Of a stretch of DNA of 64,000 bases, positions 22,540 through 35,200 are shown piece by piece; the first letter of the stretch is position 1, and the number at the start of each line of letters is the position of its first letter. Source of the stretch: Polytrichum commune (Eukaryota; Streptophyta; Polytrichopsida; Polytrichales; Polytrichaceae). The stretch covers positions 6,198,001 through 6,262,000 of the forward strand of contig OX485809.1 of the NCBI GenBank assembly GCA_950295325.1, given 5' to 3'. The notes beneath the pieces were generated by a model, which did no database searches, was not told the DNA's origin, and saw nothing but the letters and a program-made list of their open reading frames with translations. Both the position numbers and the translations under genes were made by a program.

Positions 22540-23010
22540 ATGGGTCTTAAATGGTTACTTTTTCCTCGTTAGCCCAACTCTCTTAGGATATGAGATGGTT
22601 AGCAAGTCCAAATCGAAGCTATAGCCATTTTCCTCATGATTCTTGGAGCTCACATGAATATCTAAGCAATTACAAAGGTGAAGGTTCTTGTGCTCATTAA
22701 ATGGTCATATAGGCCCTCACCCAACTATGTTGAATATTGAATCCAGAAGGGATCTAGAAATTTTTATCATATTTTGAGCACGTAACTCGATATCTTTTAA
22801 ATACATGTCTTTGAGGTATCCTTTATTGGAAACACACACAATCACATACCACGCAAATATAGATTATTCATTAAGAGAAGTAACTGGATTAGGCACTTCT
22901 ATCTTTTCCATAAAACATGGTCGCTTTCAATGTTTTGAAAAGGATGAGACAAAATCCAACTCCCAATCTATTATGCAACATATTTTGGCCCTCTTGGAGG
23001 GTCAATGTAG
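22540..23010 (+). repeat. Dispersed repeat family D, copy 4
   Basis: Matches 6130-6620 over 'tcttggagctcacatgaata', 'gtgctcattaa' followed by 'tggtcatatagg', 'aactatgttgaatattga', and the 'cacatacca' and 'aagagaagtaa' blocks. The C-rich run is interrupted in this copy. Confidence 0.55.
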
Positions 23011-25100
23011 TTATGGCGCATAGACCAACTCACGGGGAGGTCACTCCCTCTTTAATTAATGCATACATGTGCGCTTAGGACTTATTTATCGGGGGGTTAT
23101 TTACCTTGTAGAAAAGATTATAAGGTATGGTATTTTTCAAAATAAAGGAAACTGCTTGTATTTTAATACACCCTATTAGTCATTATACTTTTTGGAAAAA
23201 TAATTTTAAAATACCCTATTTTATGTATACTGCATTTTTTGTCTTATACCCCAAGTAACCAATTTTTTTGACTTTACCCCAATATGTTTTTCTCGGAGCC
23301 CAATTGTTGTCCATTTTTTTTCTTAAACCGTATTTTATTTCGTACACCCCATTTTTCTTTGGTTTTGTAAGCGACATTTTTTTCCATGAAGGACGTTTCT
23401 CTTCTACAACCATGAATTGTGAAGTTTAGCCACAATGCTAAATTCACATGAACTAAATCAAAACAATAAACCTAAGGCAAAGGCATGCAACTGAAGCATT
23501 GTCTTAGACTATGAAATAAAGTCAAACAAAGCGCCGAAATTTTCCATCCTGGCACGTGGGTAGAGATCATTAACTCCACATTGGAATCGTTGGTTCAATA
23601 ACGTTCAAGCAAGCCAATGTGCAAAGTCATCCATCCAAGCAATTTGAACAAAATATTGTTTTTTTTCATCCACTAGCACAGACCCTACCCTAGTCCCTAC
23701 CCCTAGTAATTGTTTCCACAATGTTTTACATGTACTGACTAGATAAAAAAAAAGGCCATTATATGTGATGATATTTTACATGTAAACATGTTTCATTATT
23801 TTAAAACCCCCTATATTATATGTACATTCTTTTGCAAAATTTACCTACAATGAATATATTAGACCCTATTTTTTTTTTCACATGTTGTTTCTACGATTTT
23901 CGCCAATGACCTCCCCGTGGACCAACTACACTCTTTTATCTCTTTAGTGTGGGCTTTATTAACTTGAACATTTGTCACTAATTGAAAGAGCTTGATTTGA
24001 TGTGGTGCACAATATAATAAATACCACATTATGCTACAAAGTGCCATCAAATTAGGGTGGACTCTTTGATAGACTAATTTTGTGAATTAAACCGTTTTTC
24101 TAAACATTTGTTGTCTCCATGAGTCACCGCATGGGCTTTCATCACCGTTGCTATGCCCTTGTTATGCCACCACTATGAAAGTGAACAATGTGCACTTAAT
24201 AAAATGCTTATGGACATCTTATAAGTCACAATCTATCGTTGTTATGATATGCATGTTGTGCTTATGAAAGAGCAAACTCTCAAAAGTAACGAAAAACCTT
24301 ACTTCACCTCAACACTTAAGCAATAAAGTTCCATGACCCCCTCCTATGGGGGACGGTGGAAATGCACGATTACATTGTATAACCCATCTAGTTCTATTGA
24401 GAGTCATATTGACCCTTAATTGGTCCAGTTGGAATGAGTTAACAACAAACTTGGAGGGACAAGTTTTTACCACAATCCTTGGTACACCGTGTATGGTATT
24501 TAGTGTCACGTACCCCATTTGCAAAGGGCCTAAACTAGATGCCTAGAAGTCTCAAAGTGTCATGTTGATTTCCAATATGATACTATTCTTCAACATAAAT
24601 AAGTTCTTAAAGTGAAATTTCAATTTACACTATGATATTTAGCATAGCACATCAAGATACTTGAGACAATAATTTGTGTTCTAGTATGCAAGGGGAAGAT
24701 ATTACTCAACATACTGATCACAAGTGTCATGTGTTTACATTTTAGTATGCAAGAGAAATCTATTCTTGAGCATGCTAATACCAAGTGTCATTTGTGTACA
24801 CTTTAGTCAACTTGTAGATCATTGTTGAACACAAGCGCACACCTCATAACACTTTTTAACAAATTTATGTCAAGATATTAGTAAGCACACAAGAGCATCA
24901 AGTGTCATGAGGTGACACTAAAAACGAAGTTATTGGTCATTAGTGTAACCTAGCATGAGCCTTAAAGTAGGGTAAGTGACACTATTACGCATGTGTCCCT
25001 AAATACCATAAACAACGTATATTGATTTTTCCCAAATGGCACGTGTGTTACTAATTCCCGAGACATGCACTATTTTGCCAAGTCTCAAAATTAGTGAGGG
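23011..25100. other. Gene-free AT-rich stretch
   Basis: No gene recognised. 23100-23400 is T-rich with recurrent 'accccaatt'-type motifs. ORFs in either direction at 24309-24546 overlap each other on opposite strands and have no features. Confidence 0.35.
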
Positions 25101-25104
25101 CTAA

Positions 25105-25440
25105 ATTTTTTTACTAAGTGATACTAAATTCATGAATACATGCTCATTTACCATACATTTCCAAAAAGAAAAAGAAACAGAAAAGTGAGTGCTCTAAAGT
25201 GTTCGTAGAGTGATAAAAATAAACTATATATAGAAGTGAAAAGTGCAAAAAATCATATGGAAAAGTGTATAATGCAAAAAAATGATATGCTGAATTTTTT
25301 ACTAAGTGATACTAAATTCATGAATACATGCTTATTTACCATACATTTCAAAAAAGAAAAGAAAAAAGAGGTTGAGTGCTCTAAGGTGTTTGTAGAGTGG
25401 TAAAAAAAAATTATGTGCAGAAGTAAATAATGCTGGTAAT
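25105..25440 (+). repeat. Tandem duplication, about 180-bp unit (family F region)
   Basis: Two copies, about 25105-25280 and 25287-25440. Both contain 'ttttactaagtgatactaaa', 'ttcatgaatacatgct', 'atttaccatacattt' and 'gagtgctctaa'. The following 25440-25575 is inverted with respect to 15770-15980. Confidence 0.7.
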
Positions 25441-25799
25441 TTCAGGGAATAATGCTAACTATGAATAGTATTTTCAATGGACAATGCTAGGATGAACAAT
25501 GCTTCTTAAATCTTTTGGCGGCACTAATTTTGTAGTGTATGAAAAATTAGTATCACCTTCACTAATTGGGATAAGCAGTGCAGTTGTTATGAGCTGAAAT
25601 CCTGCCATGATTATGGGCGGAAAGTTACCGAGAGAGAGAGAGATTAACATGGAAAGAGTCACCACTTCGAACTCAAGTGTTTGCACTTTGCACTTGGCTT
25701 GTGCTGAATCTTGCAGCTGTCCCACCACTTCACTCATCGCCATCAAAGAAATCCATCTCAAATTAGGAACTGATGGGCTGGGAAACTAAGATTTTGAGT

Positions 25800-27120
25800 C
25801 AATTCTTGATCTCACTTCTGAGTGAAGCTGTCAAGATTCAAGTGCTGCAAAGAGAGGTTGCAGTCTCGTACCAAAACATGGGACTGTTCCATCATGACGA
25901 CAATCGGAATAGGGTCCATCAGCCCAAATCTGTTGACATAGAATACAATACAATGGAAATGCCGACTTCAGGAGGAAGCAAGCATGAATGATGAGCCTCT
26001 TTGTCCCTGGGCTACTACCACCTTTTTGATATACATAAGCAGTTTTCAGTCTCACTTCAAGAATCATTAGTTCTTTGTCACGATCACGTAGGTTTTAGGT
26101 GTGCAAATTTGATACGGCAATAGATTTTCTATCAACTACCTCGTAGTGGCAAGAACCCGTGATCGTTGTAGTGACTCATGAGTATGGACCTTTGTATCGG
26201 TTCCCCCAAAGGAACCAATCTCAAAGAGTCGGCCCTTGTCTTTAGGAATGAATGCCAAGCATAGATTACTGGCAAGCTCTTGTGAAAATGCAAGTGTTGT
26301 AAGAGGGGCTGCAAAATTGTATCATAGGATTGTTTCATCATGATAACAACTGGAATGGGTTCCATCAGCTGAAATATTTTTGACAGAATATTATAGCACA
26401 AGAACACCGACTTTGCGAGGAAGCAAGGTTGAATGAAGAGCTTCCTTGCCCACATGCTATTGCCACCTTTTTGACATACGTAGACAGTCCTCAGATACGC
26501 GAGCATGTAAACTTTATAGGTTCCCTCTTGAGGAACCAATCTCAAAGAGTGGGGCCCTTGTTCTTAGGAATGCAATGTTGAGCATAGACTAGTGGCAAGG
26601 TCATGTCAAGATCCAAGGGTTGTGAGTGGTTGCAAAATTGTAGGGTGGGAGTGTGCCATCATGATGTTCAATCAACGCAAATCAACTGACATAGAGTATA
26701 ATAGAATAAATACACCCTTTTCATGAGGAAGCGAGCATGAATGAAGAGCTTTGCACACAGGCTCCTACCACATGTTTGACATACGTGAACAATCTTCAGA
26801 CCTGTGAGCGTGGGTCCTCTCTCTTCTGTTTCCACTCAAGGAACCAATCTCAAGGAATTGGGGCCTTGTTTCTTGGAATGAAGGCCGAGCATAGACCATT
26901 GGCAAGCTCCTGTGACAGTTCAAGTGCTGCAACAGTTGCAAAATTGTACCATGGGAGTCTGTTCCATCATGACAAATAATCGAAATGGATTCCATCAACA
27001 CAAATCTTTTGACATACATAATCAGTCTTCAGCCTTTTTTGTACCAATCTTGAAGCATTCAGGGCTTGTTTCTAGGAATAAATGCTGAGCATATACTAGT
27101 GGCAAGCTCCTAAATAGTAG
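25800..27120. repeat. Tandem array of roughly 300-bp units of unknown nature
   Basis: Three full and one or more partial degenerate units, anchored by 'gaaccaatctcaaagagt' at about 26212 and 26534, 'gaaccaatctcaaggaattg' at 26841, and a weaker match near 27042. Each unit also carries a 'gcatagac..tggcaagctc' block, a 'caagtgctgcaa' block, 'ttccatcatgac' and 'gaggaagcaagcatgaatga'. On the minus strand the units have partly conserved reading frames at 25831-26067, 26132-26545 and 26765-27019, with related peptides around 'HxSLPxxYA' and 'LQPLLQHL'. This could be a decayed repetitive exon of an unknown gene or repeated non-coding DNA. I do not recognise it. Confidence 0.6.
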
Positions 27121-27392
27121 TCCTCGCCTCATCGTTGCCTATCTTAAGACTTGAAGCCAACACAGAGTCTCTAGGTTCCAATGAAGAGATGTACAAAAAG
27201 GGATACTTCCAACATATCTTGGAATGGGATGGACAGAGTGCATATCTGAAAAGGACCTCATTTGCACCTACTTAACAATGTTATCCACTAAACATCAGCA
27301 AGCCTGCACGTGTGCACACACATGCTAAACATGAAGTGGTTACCAATACAACCAGATATCGTGTTTTATAAAATAATCTAGAAAGAGAGTGA

Positions 27393-27747
27393 GGTATGTG
27401 GGTGTTATTCGGTTCCGTTTTCTTGTTCTCTATATTCTATTAACCAGATGCACATCTTCACATTTGTGTTGCATTAGCAAATCTACAATGAAACTTCAAC
27501 ATTAAATAAACAGAATAAAAATCGGATGTCCCATGATTTAGTTATGGTTATCAAGAGTGCACAAATGTTGATTGAATATATACATTCTCCCGATTGTGTT
27601 CATTATGGAGCATGGAGTAAAAAAAAATGTGAAGACATAGTCTAAATTCTTTTAAACACATATTTGTTCTTTGATACACACCAAACCAAACACTGATCAA
27701 ATGTAGGGGTCCGATTAAAAAACGTAACCAAATAACACCCACATACC
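27393..27747 (-). mobile_element. MITE family C, copy 4, with intact terminal repeats
   Basis: A 355-bp element whose ends are inverted repeats: GGTATGTGGGTGTTATTCGG on the left and, read on the other strand, GGTATGTGGGTGTTATTTGG on the right, one mismatch in 20. The flanking triplets are TGA and TTA, so a 3-bp target duplication would need one later change. It is inverted relative to the copies at 7.0, 7.4 and 20.1 kb. The minus-strand ORF at 27551-27742 lies wholly inside it and is not a gene. Confidence 0.75.
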
Positions 27748-27759
27748 TTATGTGCTCAT

Positions 27760-29262
27760 TGGAAGGTTGGCAAATATCCCTGCATCATGAGGTACAGCAT
27801 CTAGGGGCACCGTTGTTCCACTCTGGAGCTTAAAAGATGTTATCAAGGGGTCAGTAATCCACAGCTTTAGGGCGTTGGCAGTATCTTGGAGATCGAAGAG
27901 CTTGCTAAATTACAATGAGTAATATTAAGGACTCAACATCAGTGAGTGCACGCACACATATTAAATAAGTTAAGATAACCAACTACAACCAGATATCTTG
28001 TTTTTATACAACAATGCAGAAAAAGAATATGTGCTCATAAGAAGGTTGGCTATATCCCTGAAGCATGAGGTACAGCACCTGAGAGGGATGTCTTTATTCG
28101 ATTCAACAATCCAAAAAACACTTATCAAGTCTTCCGTAATGCCTTGAAAACTTCCAGCTTCTGTATCAGCAGGTCCGCGCGCACACGCATACACAGATAT
28201 TAAATAGGAAGAGGTAACCAACTAGGGCCAGATATCCTGTTTCATTGGACACAGCAGATAGAGTGTATATGCTCACAAGAAGTTTGGCCTGCAATATCTC
28301 TGGATCATGAAGTAGCTACAGCATCTGAGGGATGATAATATTCATTTCTTTGCTCCCCAAAACTCATCAAGGTTCCAGTAATGCCTTGGACACTTCCAGC
28401 TTCTATATCAGCAAATGCATGCACACATGTATAATACATAAAGGAGAGGTAACCAACTACAACCCAATATCATCTTGTTTTGTAAAACGGTGTGGAAAAA
28501 GGTATGTGCTAATAAGGTCAGCTCGCAATATCCCTTCATCATGAGGTACAGCATCTGAGGGATGTCGTCTTTCCATTTCGGGCTCCCGAAAAACTCATCA
28601 AGGCTTCACAAATGCCTTACTCAATGCCAGCTTCTATATCAGCGAGTCTGCGCACGCACAGAGATATTAAATAGGGAGAGGTACAACCAGACAGGTACAG
28701 CATCTGAGGGATGTTGTCTTTCCATTCCATGCTCCAAAAAGCTCAAGAAGGCTTCACAAATGATTTGAATATTTCCAGCTTCTCTGCGGCCTTCAGGGCA
28801 TTGGCGGCATCATGGAGATTGAAGACCTTGTTCACGTTAAGGAATGTTATACATTTAATATCAACAAGTACGTGCGGATATATACAGATATCAAATAGGG
28901 AGAGGTAATGAATTCTGACCAAATATCATCTTGTTGTATAGAACCAAGTAAACAGAGTTTATGCTCACAAGAAGATTGGCCAATATCTCTCAATCATGAG
29001 GTACAGCATCTGAGAGATAATGTCGTTCCATTCCATGATCCAAAAAACTTCAGTAATGCCTTAAAAACTTCCAGCTTCTATACCAGCTAGTGTGCACGCA
29101 CATACACAGATACTAAATAAGGGGAGGTGACCAACTGCAACTGAATATCTTGTGATACAAAACAAAGTAGACAAGAGTATACATGCTCATCAGAAGGTTC
29201 GCCAGAATCCCTGGATTGTGAGGTTTTAGGGTATACGATTTAGGGATTGTGTGCTCCGAATT
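27760..29262 (-). pseudogene. Array of degenerate copies of the dehydrogenase terminal exon
   Basis: Downstream of the dehydrogenase stop codon there are about six decayed copies of the end of its last exon, with following intergenic sequence ('tgaggtacagcatctgaggg', 'agatattaaatagg', 'aggtaaccaact'). The clearest, on the minus strand at about 28735-28835, reads NKVFNLHDAANALKAAEKL and continues to a stop, against KVFDLHDAADALKAMEKL in the gene. Another at about 27822-27905 reads SKLFDLQDTANALK and then diverges. Shorter remnants are near 28100-28160, 28350-28400, 28580-28640 and 29040-29090, each holding the 'cttccagcttct' segment. None has a visible full dehydrogenase around it. Confidence 0.75.
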
Positions 29263-29265
29263 TTT

Positions 29266-32200
29266 TCAAGGCTTTAGCAATGCCTTGAACACTTCCAGCT
29301 TCTCCATGGCCTTCAAGGCATCGGCAGCATCGTGGAGATCAAAGACCTTGCTCACGACGAGGTCCCATGGCAAGCTTGAGGCATGCTTAGCCATGAATTG
29401 AACACCTCGATAAAAGTGGCTGAAATCAGAGCCCCAACAGCCCTTGATGGTGAGGTGCTTGCGGTTGATCATGTGGTGTGGGTTAAGTGCGACATTGCCG
29501 TTGTCTGTGTACTGTCCAACAACAACATACATGCCACCGTCTCGACAGAGCATCATCCCTTCCGTGACAGCCTCGGGTCGCCCGGTGGCCTCTATCACAA
29601 TGTCCGCCAATCGCCCTCCCATCAGTTCGCACGCTTTCTTGCGCCGTGCTTCAGGACATGGAAACTGTGTAACAACAACTTCAGAAATCATTTATTCGTC
29701 ACAACCCTCTAAATTCAGATATGACGACTGGTTTCACATTAATTCAATCACAACAAACTACTGTAAATTATATCAATGCCTGCCAAACATTGCAATTTTA
29801 CCCTTTTGTTTCTGTACTTTGTAGCTACAAGGTTCAATCATGAGTAAAGTCAATGTTGAATGAATCATTAGGTAGTCATATGTTGAGTTGGCATTGAAAA
29901 TATAATAAACCCTAAATTGTATGTACCAACACTGACTCAACATTAAACACCAGTCACTTGCATTTTGAGATGTTGAGCGTGTATCCACATTAGATTGCAA
30001 TGGCGTTGGTTGATAGTAGTTCCACAAAGTTTTGACTGATGCAAAAGGCTGACAACTTTGCAGTTACCAGCTTGGCTGGTAAAGAGGGAGGATGCTGAAG
30101 CCCTTGAACTATAATTTATAAATGGCTCCTAACATTTACATCTAAGGTAATGTCACATACTTCATTTCAACAAACCCATACAAAATGCATACAACAACCT
30201 GATTTAATAGCCACTCAACAATTCTAAACAACAGGAAGTTCATTCTGCTGTTTCTTTCAAGTCATAAGAAGTTCCCTTTTCACTTGGATGGTGAGAAACA
30301 CAATGAGAAGGAAGGAATGTGAAATCAAGTGGTGATTGAGTGGCTGTAGTGGGCAGATGTGTATGCATCAACATTAGATTTAGGGTTTAGGGTTTTAGGA
30401 TGGAAACTAGTTAACAGCAACATACATACTGAGGTTGTGAATATATACCTCATCAATACTAACAGTGGCGTCAATACCAAACTCCTTCACAACCTTCAGT
30501 CGATGTGCAGGAGCTCCCACAACTATAACCTGCACATTTCATGAACTAGACATGATTCAAGTTCTTAATAGGGACGAAGGCACTGCATATTTAAATCGGT
30601 TTGATATACACCAGGGAGGGAGTGGCCTCTTAATTTGTAGTGTCGGCTTGTTTAAGTGGCAGATCAGCCATGTAGGTGCAACCAAATACCCTAAAAGGAC
30701 GGCATTCATCAGGTCATCCAGACTACTACAACAGAGCAGATCCCATTTTAACTCGCTACTTGGGATTTGAGTATATATCACATCACAGCCATATTGTAAC
30801 ATAGTGAGAAACTCACTTGGAGAGCCCCACTCATTTGAGCTAGGATAGCTGCCAGAAGTCCAACGGGTCCAGACCCCTGGACTATCACTCGGTCCATGAG
30901 ACGAATGTTGGCCCGGTCCACAGCATGCAATGCTGTAGGTAGCCTGTTAGATTGACATCATCATCCATTCTGCTCTGAAAACCCAGCACAACAGTGTGTA
31001 CAATTCAATTCTAAATGTTGCAACCATTGAACACTATGTTTCACCAACAAAATGAAGGTGCATTTACACACAACCACCACAGTGTTTGAGTTGTGGTACA
31101 GGCCCATTTTCAACACAAGTACGACTTTTTTCATTTACACAGAACCACTCTTGTAGATGAAGAGTGGATATGACCTCTCAATGATTGTCCCTCCTATTGG
31201 TGAAATCCATTGAGTGGAGACAATAGATGTATTTTAGTGGAAAGTTTGTCTAAGAGTAGTTGCTTCTTACAAATCCATGCTTTGGCCTTGAAGATCTCTC
31301 CTGCTGTCACATAGTAACTACAAACAAAATAGAGCCAAAGAAAGTAAACTACAACCATCGCAACTACCCCCAACTACCCCCAACTACCCTTGCATCGTAG
31401 TTGGGCAAGTAAGAGTAGTTTTGGTTGTCATGAATGCACCTTTCCCTCCTTATCCCTCAGAAACAGAACCAAAGAAAGTAGACTGCAACCATCAACCACC
31501 AACATGGCAGTTATGCATAAAAGCACCTTGAGCAGGCATACGAGTTGTGGGCCTTATTGAGCAGCATATGTTCTTATTCAACCACGCAAGACGCCAAATG
31601 ATATCTAAATAGAAGCTGCAAACATCAGGGACAGGGGTATGGTTCAAAGGAGAAAGGGATGTTACCCGCAACCACCTGCCATGAATGTGCGTGGTGGCAA
31701 ATTTGGAGGTAGACGTATGATTTTGGTGTTTGGGGGCAGATAAATGTATTTGGACCAGCCACCTAACAAGCCCTGTATGCTGTGGGGGTCAGCTTTGCAT
31801 GTGATTCCAAGAACCCGCCTTCTTGGGCAACGTGTTGTCTGCTTATCCACCTATACTCCCACATAATACCCACCATTTCTCTTGTTAAATGCGGTACACT
31901 CCTAGCTAGAAAAAGAAGTGATGCCTCTGATGTTGCCACCTGGATGAATTATAGTGATGCTTTCATTTTCAAGTTGGTCTAACTCGATATGTAACACCAA
32001 AGTGGGCATCAGGATAATTAGAGGGCCCTTGAAGACACTGCCTCCTTTCAAAGGTGAACACCTTGAATGGGCACGGACAAGTCGGCTTGCACCTATCTCC
32101 CAGAGGGCAAGCCCTTGGGTTTCCATGTAATTGGTTAAATTTTTTACCCCCACTATGATTGCGTGGACCATAGGGGGTAAGGTGCACCGGAAAGCAAGTG

Positions 32201-35200
32201 CTAGGAAGGTCAGCCATCAGAGCACTATTCCGGCCTTATGTGGCTTAACCTCATAGTTCCCATGGGATCCAAGTTAAAGCCTTGCGTATAAGTGAGCCCT
32301 TCCTAGCTCAACCAGAATGTTGAATCAGCCATTTCTACATTGTGTGTGGAATTTCCACTACCACGCCAACGAGCCTGCTTGACAAAAGTGCTGTCATGCA
32401 CGCATTACATTTCAAGTATTTTAAGTTTTTTGCACATGAAAACCCCTTGCCCCTGTTGTACAAGTAACACATTTCCATGTCTCCCATTTGTAAGGATTAC
32501 AGGATGTTCACAATTGAACAAAGGCAAGGATGTATTTCTGAAATACAAGGACCAAATTTTATCTTCAAACTCATATCTTACTGGGAAGAGTCTTGGTCTT
32601 TCTCATAAGAATGCAGCAGAACCACATCTAAAGGTCATGTATAGAAAGTACCAAGCAGGTGATACATGAGTTGCAAGTGTCGATCACATCCAGAAAAGTA
32701 ACAACATCCCCTTGAACAACCTGCATTCCTCCGCCTCACATAATCAGATTTCCAATTCATGAAACTAAAAAACTAAACAACTAAGACACATGTCCAACTC
32801 TCTCCTGCGTAGTAATATTTAAGCAAAGGTTGAGCAGACCCTCTACTTTAACTCCATAGTGTTTTCTCTTGGTAAGCTTTTCAACAATCCTTCACAACCT
32901 GCATTTTGAGGATCAACCAGTTACATGTTTGTATCCAATACTCTCAATCTGTCCAAATTGCACCGTCGAGGACCGCAACAGGGCTCCTCGTATCTGACAT
33001 CTGAAGATATATGTTACAGGTTTTCGCCTTGCTTGGATGTGATCCCACTCTATTTATCACGACTATGTAAGCTCCTACAAGATGCTCATTTAAAGAGATT
33101 GATAATCAGTTATCTCAAGCTCTTTAACTTCTTCAAGTACACCCCCTTTGTTCAAAAGTGATGAGTTAAGATGAGGACTGATAATAATCAGGACATGTTT
33201 GTACACAGATTTCGCAATCTGCTCAAAATTGCTCCTCGGGTCTGTCATCTGATTATATTATCCAGGTTCTCCGCTAGTTTCAATCTGATCCCAATCTATT
33301 TATTACAACTATGTGAGACCCTGCAAGATGCTCGTTATAAATTTGACAATCAATTAAATTAGCTCTTCATCTTCTTCAATAACACCCCTTTTGTTCGAAG
33401 AGATAGTGAATTAAGTTAGGACTTACGATATGTGCAAGGCCTGTTTGGCTACCTTGGAGCCCTCCACATCCGTTACTGAGCCAGCAACATTGTGCACTTG
33501 GCCCACAAAAAAATGGCCTAAATAATATCATTTCTGATCCCAATCTTAAACCCTAAACCCTACAACCATGTGGGCTTCTATAAGATGCTCGCTTTGAATT
33601 TGACAATCGATTACCTTCATCTTCTTTACTTACACCACCTAATTTGCTGAAAGAGCTGGTGAGTAACTTGAGGACTTATAATATGTGTGAGGCTCGTTTG
33701 CCTACCTTGGAGCCCTCAACATCTGTAACTGAGCCGGCGACATTGTATACATTCCCCACGGCAACATGGCCTGGAATGATGGGATATGGCACCATGTCAA
33801 GGTGACCATGCTGTAGCTGGACATCTGTACCACAGACCTCGCCGAATACCATTTCCAATAGCACAGAACCTGGCACCATTGGAGCTAGCTTCAAAGAGTC
33901 TTTAGTCATCACATCCACAGTCCCATCCGAATTCATCAACACACAAGTGTTTTTGATGGACGATTTGAGATTATCGTTCTCCTGCACATCCAGAACAACA
34001 GCGATTTTTTTCGTACATGTGTTAAGAAACGTCCCACAGTCGTAATTGAGTAACTGTTGTGTTTAAGTGGGAGAACTATTCTACTATTATAATTTTTGAG
34101 AGAGATAGAACTTTGAAAAACGTCTCAAAATGACCAGTGTTTAATGTTGAGTCAGTGTAGATACATACCCTTCAGGGTTTAATGTGTTGTTCAGTGCTAA
34201 CTCAACATTGATCAACTCATGATTGAATCAATATGAAATCAGTGTTGATAATATATGAATTTTGAGGTTTGTGATGAATAACCAGCATCCGACTCTGCCA
34301 ATGTTCATGGATGCAATGCTTTGCTTCCGCAATCCTTTGCGTGAAACCAGTCCCAGTAAAGTTCCCCCCACTGTGAAATTTTGTGACAACAGTTTTTGAA
34401 AAAGTCCAGGCAAAAGTAAAGAAGTAGGAAAGTATGATAATTCAGTCATCATACATTGCTTGCCTCTGATTACATTTTCAATGTCTGATTCTGTGCTCAC
34501 TCGAAACTCATCTACTCTCCAATTGCAGAATTCTTGTTTCCTCCACTTGAACTTCATAACTTGTGTATCTACAAGTTTTGACAGAATTCTAGTGAAGCAA
34601 GGCCCCAAATCCCTACATCTTAACACACATGCACACTTTCAATTGAATTCTAAGAGAATCACATCCTTGAAGACAAACTCGGTACTCGGAAACATGGTTC
34701 TTTTCAATACGAACCAAAATGGCCCAAACGACATTGTGTCAAAAGGGGCATGTTGAAGGGACCACAATTCGTGTCAATACTGCCAACTTCCAGCATTTTG
34801 ACACAACAAGTGGTCCCTTCGACTCGGTGTCATTTGACCACTTTGGCTACCCCACATCAACACTCCAATGGAATTTCCCATCCTCATCCATCCACGGACG
34901 GTTCACATGGTGCGCACGATTAAAGAGGAAGAAACAGTTGTCAGGCCCCCACTAGAGCTGGATTTGGTATGCATCCTTGTACACCCAATAACCTAGAAAT
35001 CAATGGTCAATCCACTAGTTCTACGACAAATTCATCTCTTATTTATGCACTTGTCACCCCCCTCCTCCACTAAAGCTTTACCCACACATTGTATCTCTAA
35101 AAAGGGTGGCTTAAACCCAAGGCCTTGGGTTTCCCATGCGAACTCCATGTTAAGCCACCTAAGGCTACAATTATGGTCTGATGGGTGACCCTCCTAGCAC

